Translations under genes and position numbers: made by a program
Assembly (NCBI GenBank): GCA_036985715.1
Contig: BTQE01000174.1
Location: 1-5,166, forward strand
Source of the DNA: SMXL01 sp036985715
GTDB taxonomy: Bacteria; Bacteroidota; Rhodothermia; Rhodothermales; UBA10348
Direction of reading: 5' to 3'
DNA length: 5,166 bases
The notes under the pieces: model-generated
What the model saw: the letters and a program-made list of their open reading frames with translations, nothing else
Database searches by the model: none
What the model was told of the DNA's origin: nothing
Part shown: positions 5,133-5,166 of the stretch, piece by piece
Numbering within the stretch: the first letter of the stretch is position 1
Layout: each line of letters begins with the position of its first letter

Positions 5133-5166
5133 ATCTGGTGCATTCTTTCTAAGTTCTAAGGGGTCA

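Larger units (their letters stand above)
4892..5166. other. 275-base region upstream of the lipoprotein gene
   Basis: I see no gene here on either strand. It contains the lipoprotein ribosome binding site, a perfect tandem 16-base repeat (4959-4990), a candidate minus-strand promoter (5103-5132) and a tandem TTCTAAG pair at the far edge (5147-5160). It is presumably the long 5' regulatory region of the lipoprotein gene, possibly shared with a neighbour beyond the window. Confidence 0.55.

Noticed and set aside
5147..5160. Tandem TTCTAAG pair near the window edge
   Set aside because: Two seven-base AT-rich copies are easily due to chance and no associated signal is visible.

Overview
The window holds three complete protein-coding genes, one clipped transposase end, and several intergenic stretches with unusual hairpins or repeats. 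Base composition is moderate to slightly GC-rich. All three complete genes start behind strong purine-rich Shine-Dalgarno sequences. One product carries a Sec-type lipoprotein signal and another a twin-arginine-like N-terminal anchor. This fits a Gram-negative-type bacterium with an outer membrane, possibly an environmental lineage. Nothing visible fixes the phylum.

Layout. Bases 1-120 are the right end of an insertion sequence: the last 26 codons of a transposase that looks ISL3-like, then a terminal inverted repeat ending near 120. The flanking DNA begins with a perfect TATAAT. A 312-residue gene follows (156-1094, +), encoding a membrane-anchored or exported protein of unknown function with a striking Cys/His motif (CCNNSTFFQDCNHG). 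After a 301-base gap with weak hairpins and a candidate promoter comes a second + strand gene (1396-2478, 360 residues). It has a very basic, helical N-terminus and a Trp-rich, probably beta-rich C-terminal half, and I do not recognise it. It converges with a large minus-strand gene (2768-4891) for a 707-residue lipoprotein. That protein is a mosaic of a carboxypeptidase-regulatory-like beta domain, a ZU5/CILP-like segment, a fibronectin type III domain and a C-terminal Trp-rich beta domain. The 289 bases between the convergent genes are packed with inverted repeats. The 275 bases upstream of the lipoprotein gene carry a perfect tandem 16-base repeat.

How the genes relate. They do not look like one operon. 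Gene 1 and gene 2 share a strand but lie 301 bases apart with a hairpin between them, and the lipoprotein gene is on the opposite strand. With the IS boundary, the picture is of accessory or loosely organised DNA holding orphan envelope-related and unknown genes. I do not see a recognisable defence system, CRISPR array, tRNA or rRNA. The most distinctive signals are the Cys/His-motif protein beside the IS end, the unrecognised basic/Trp-rich protein, and the structured convergent intergenic region.
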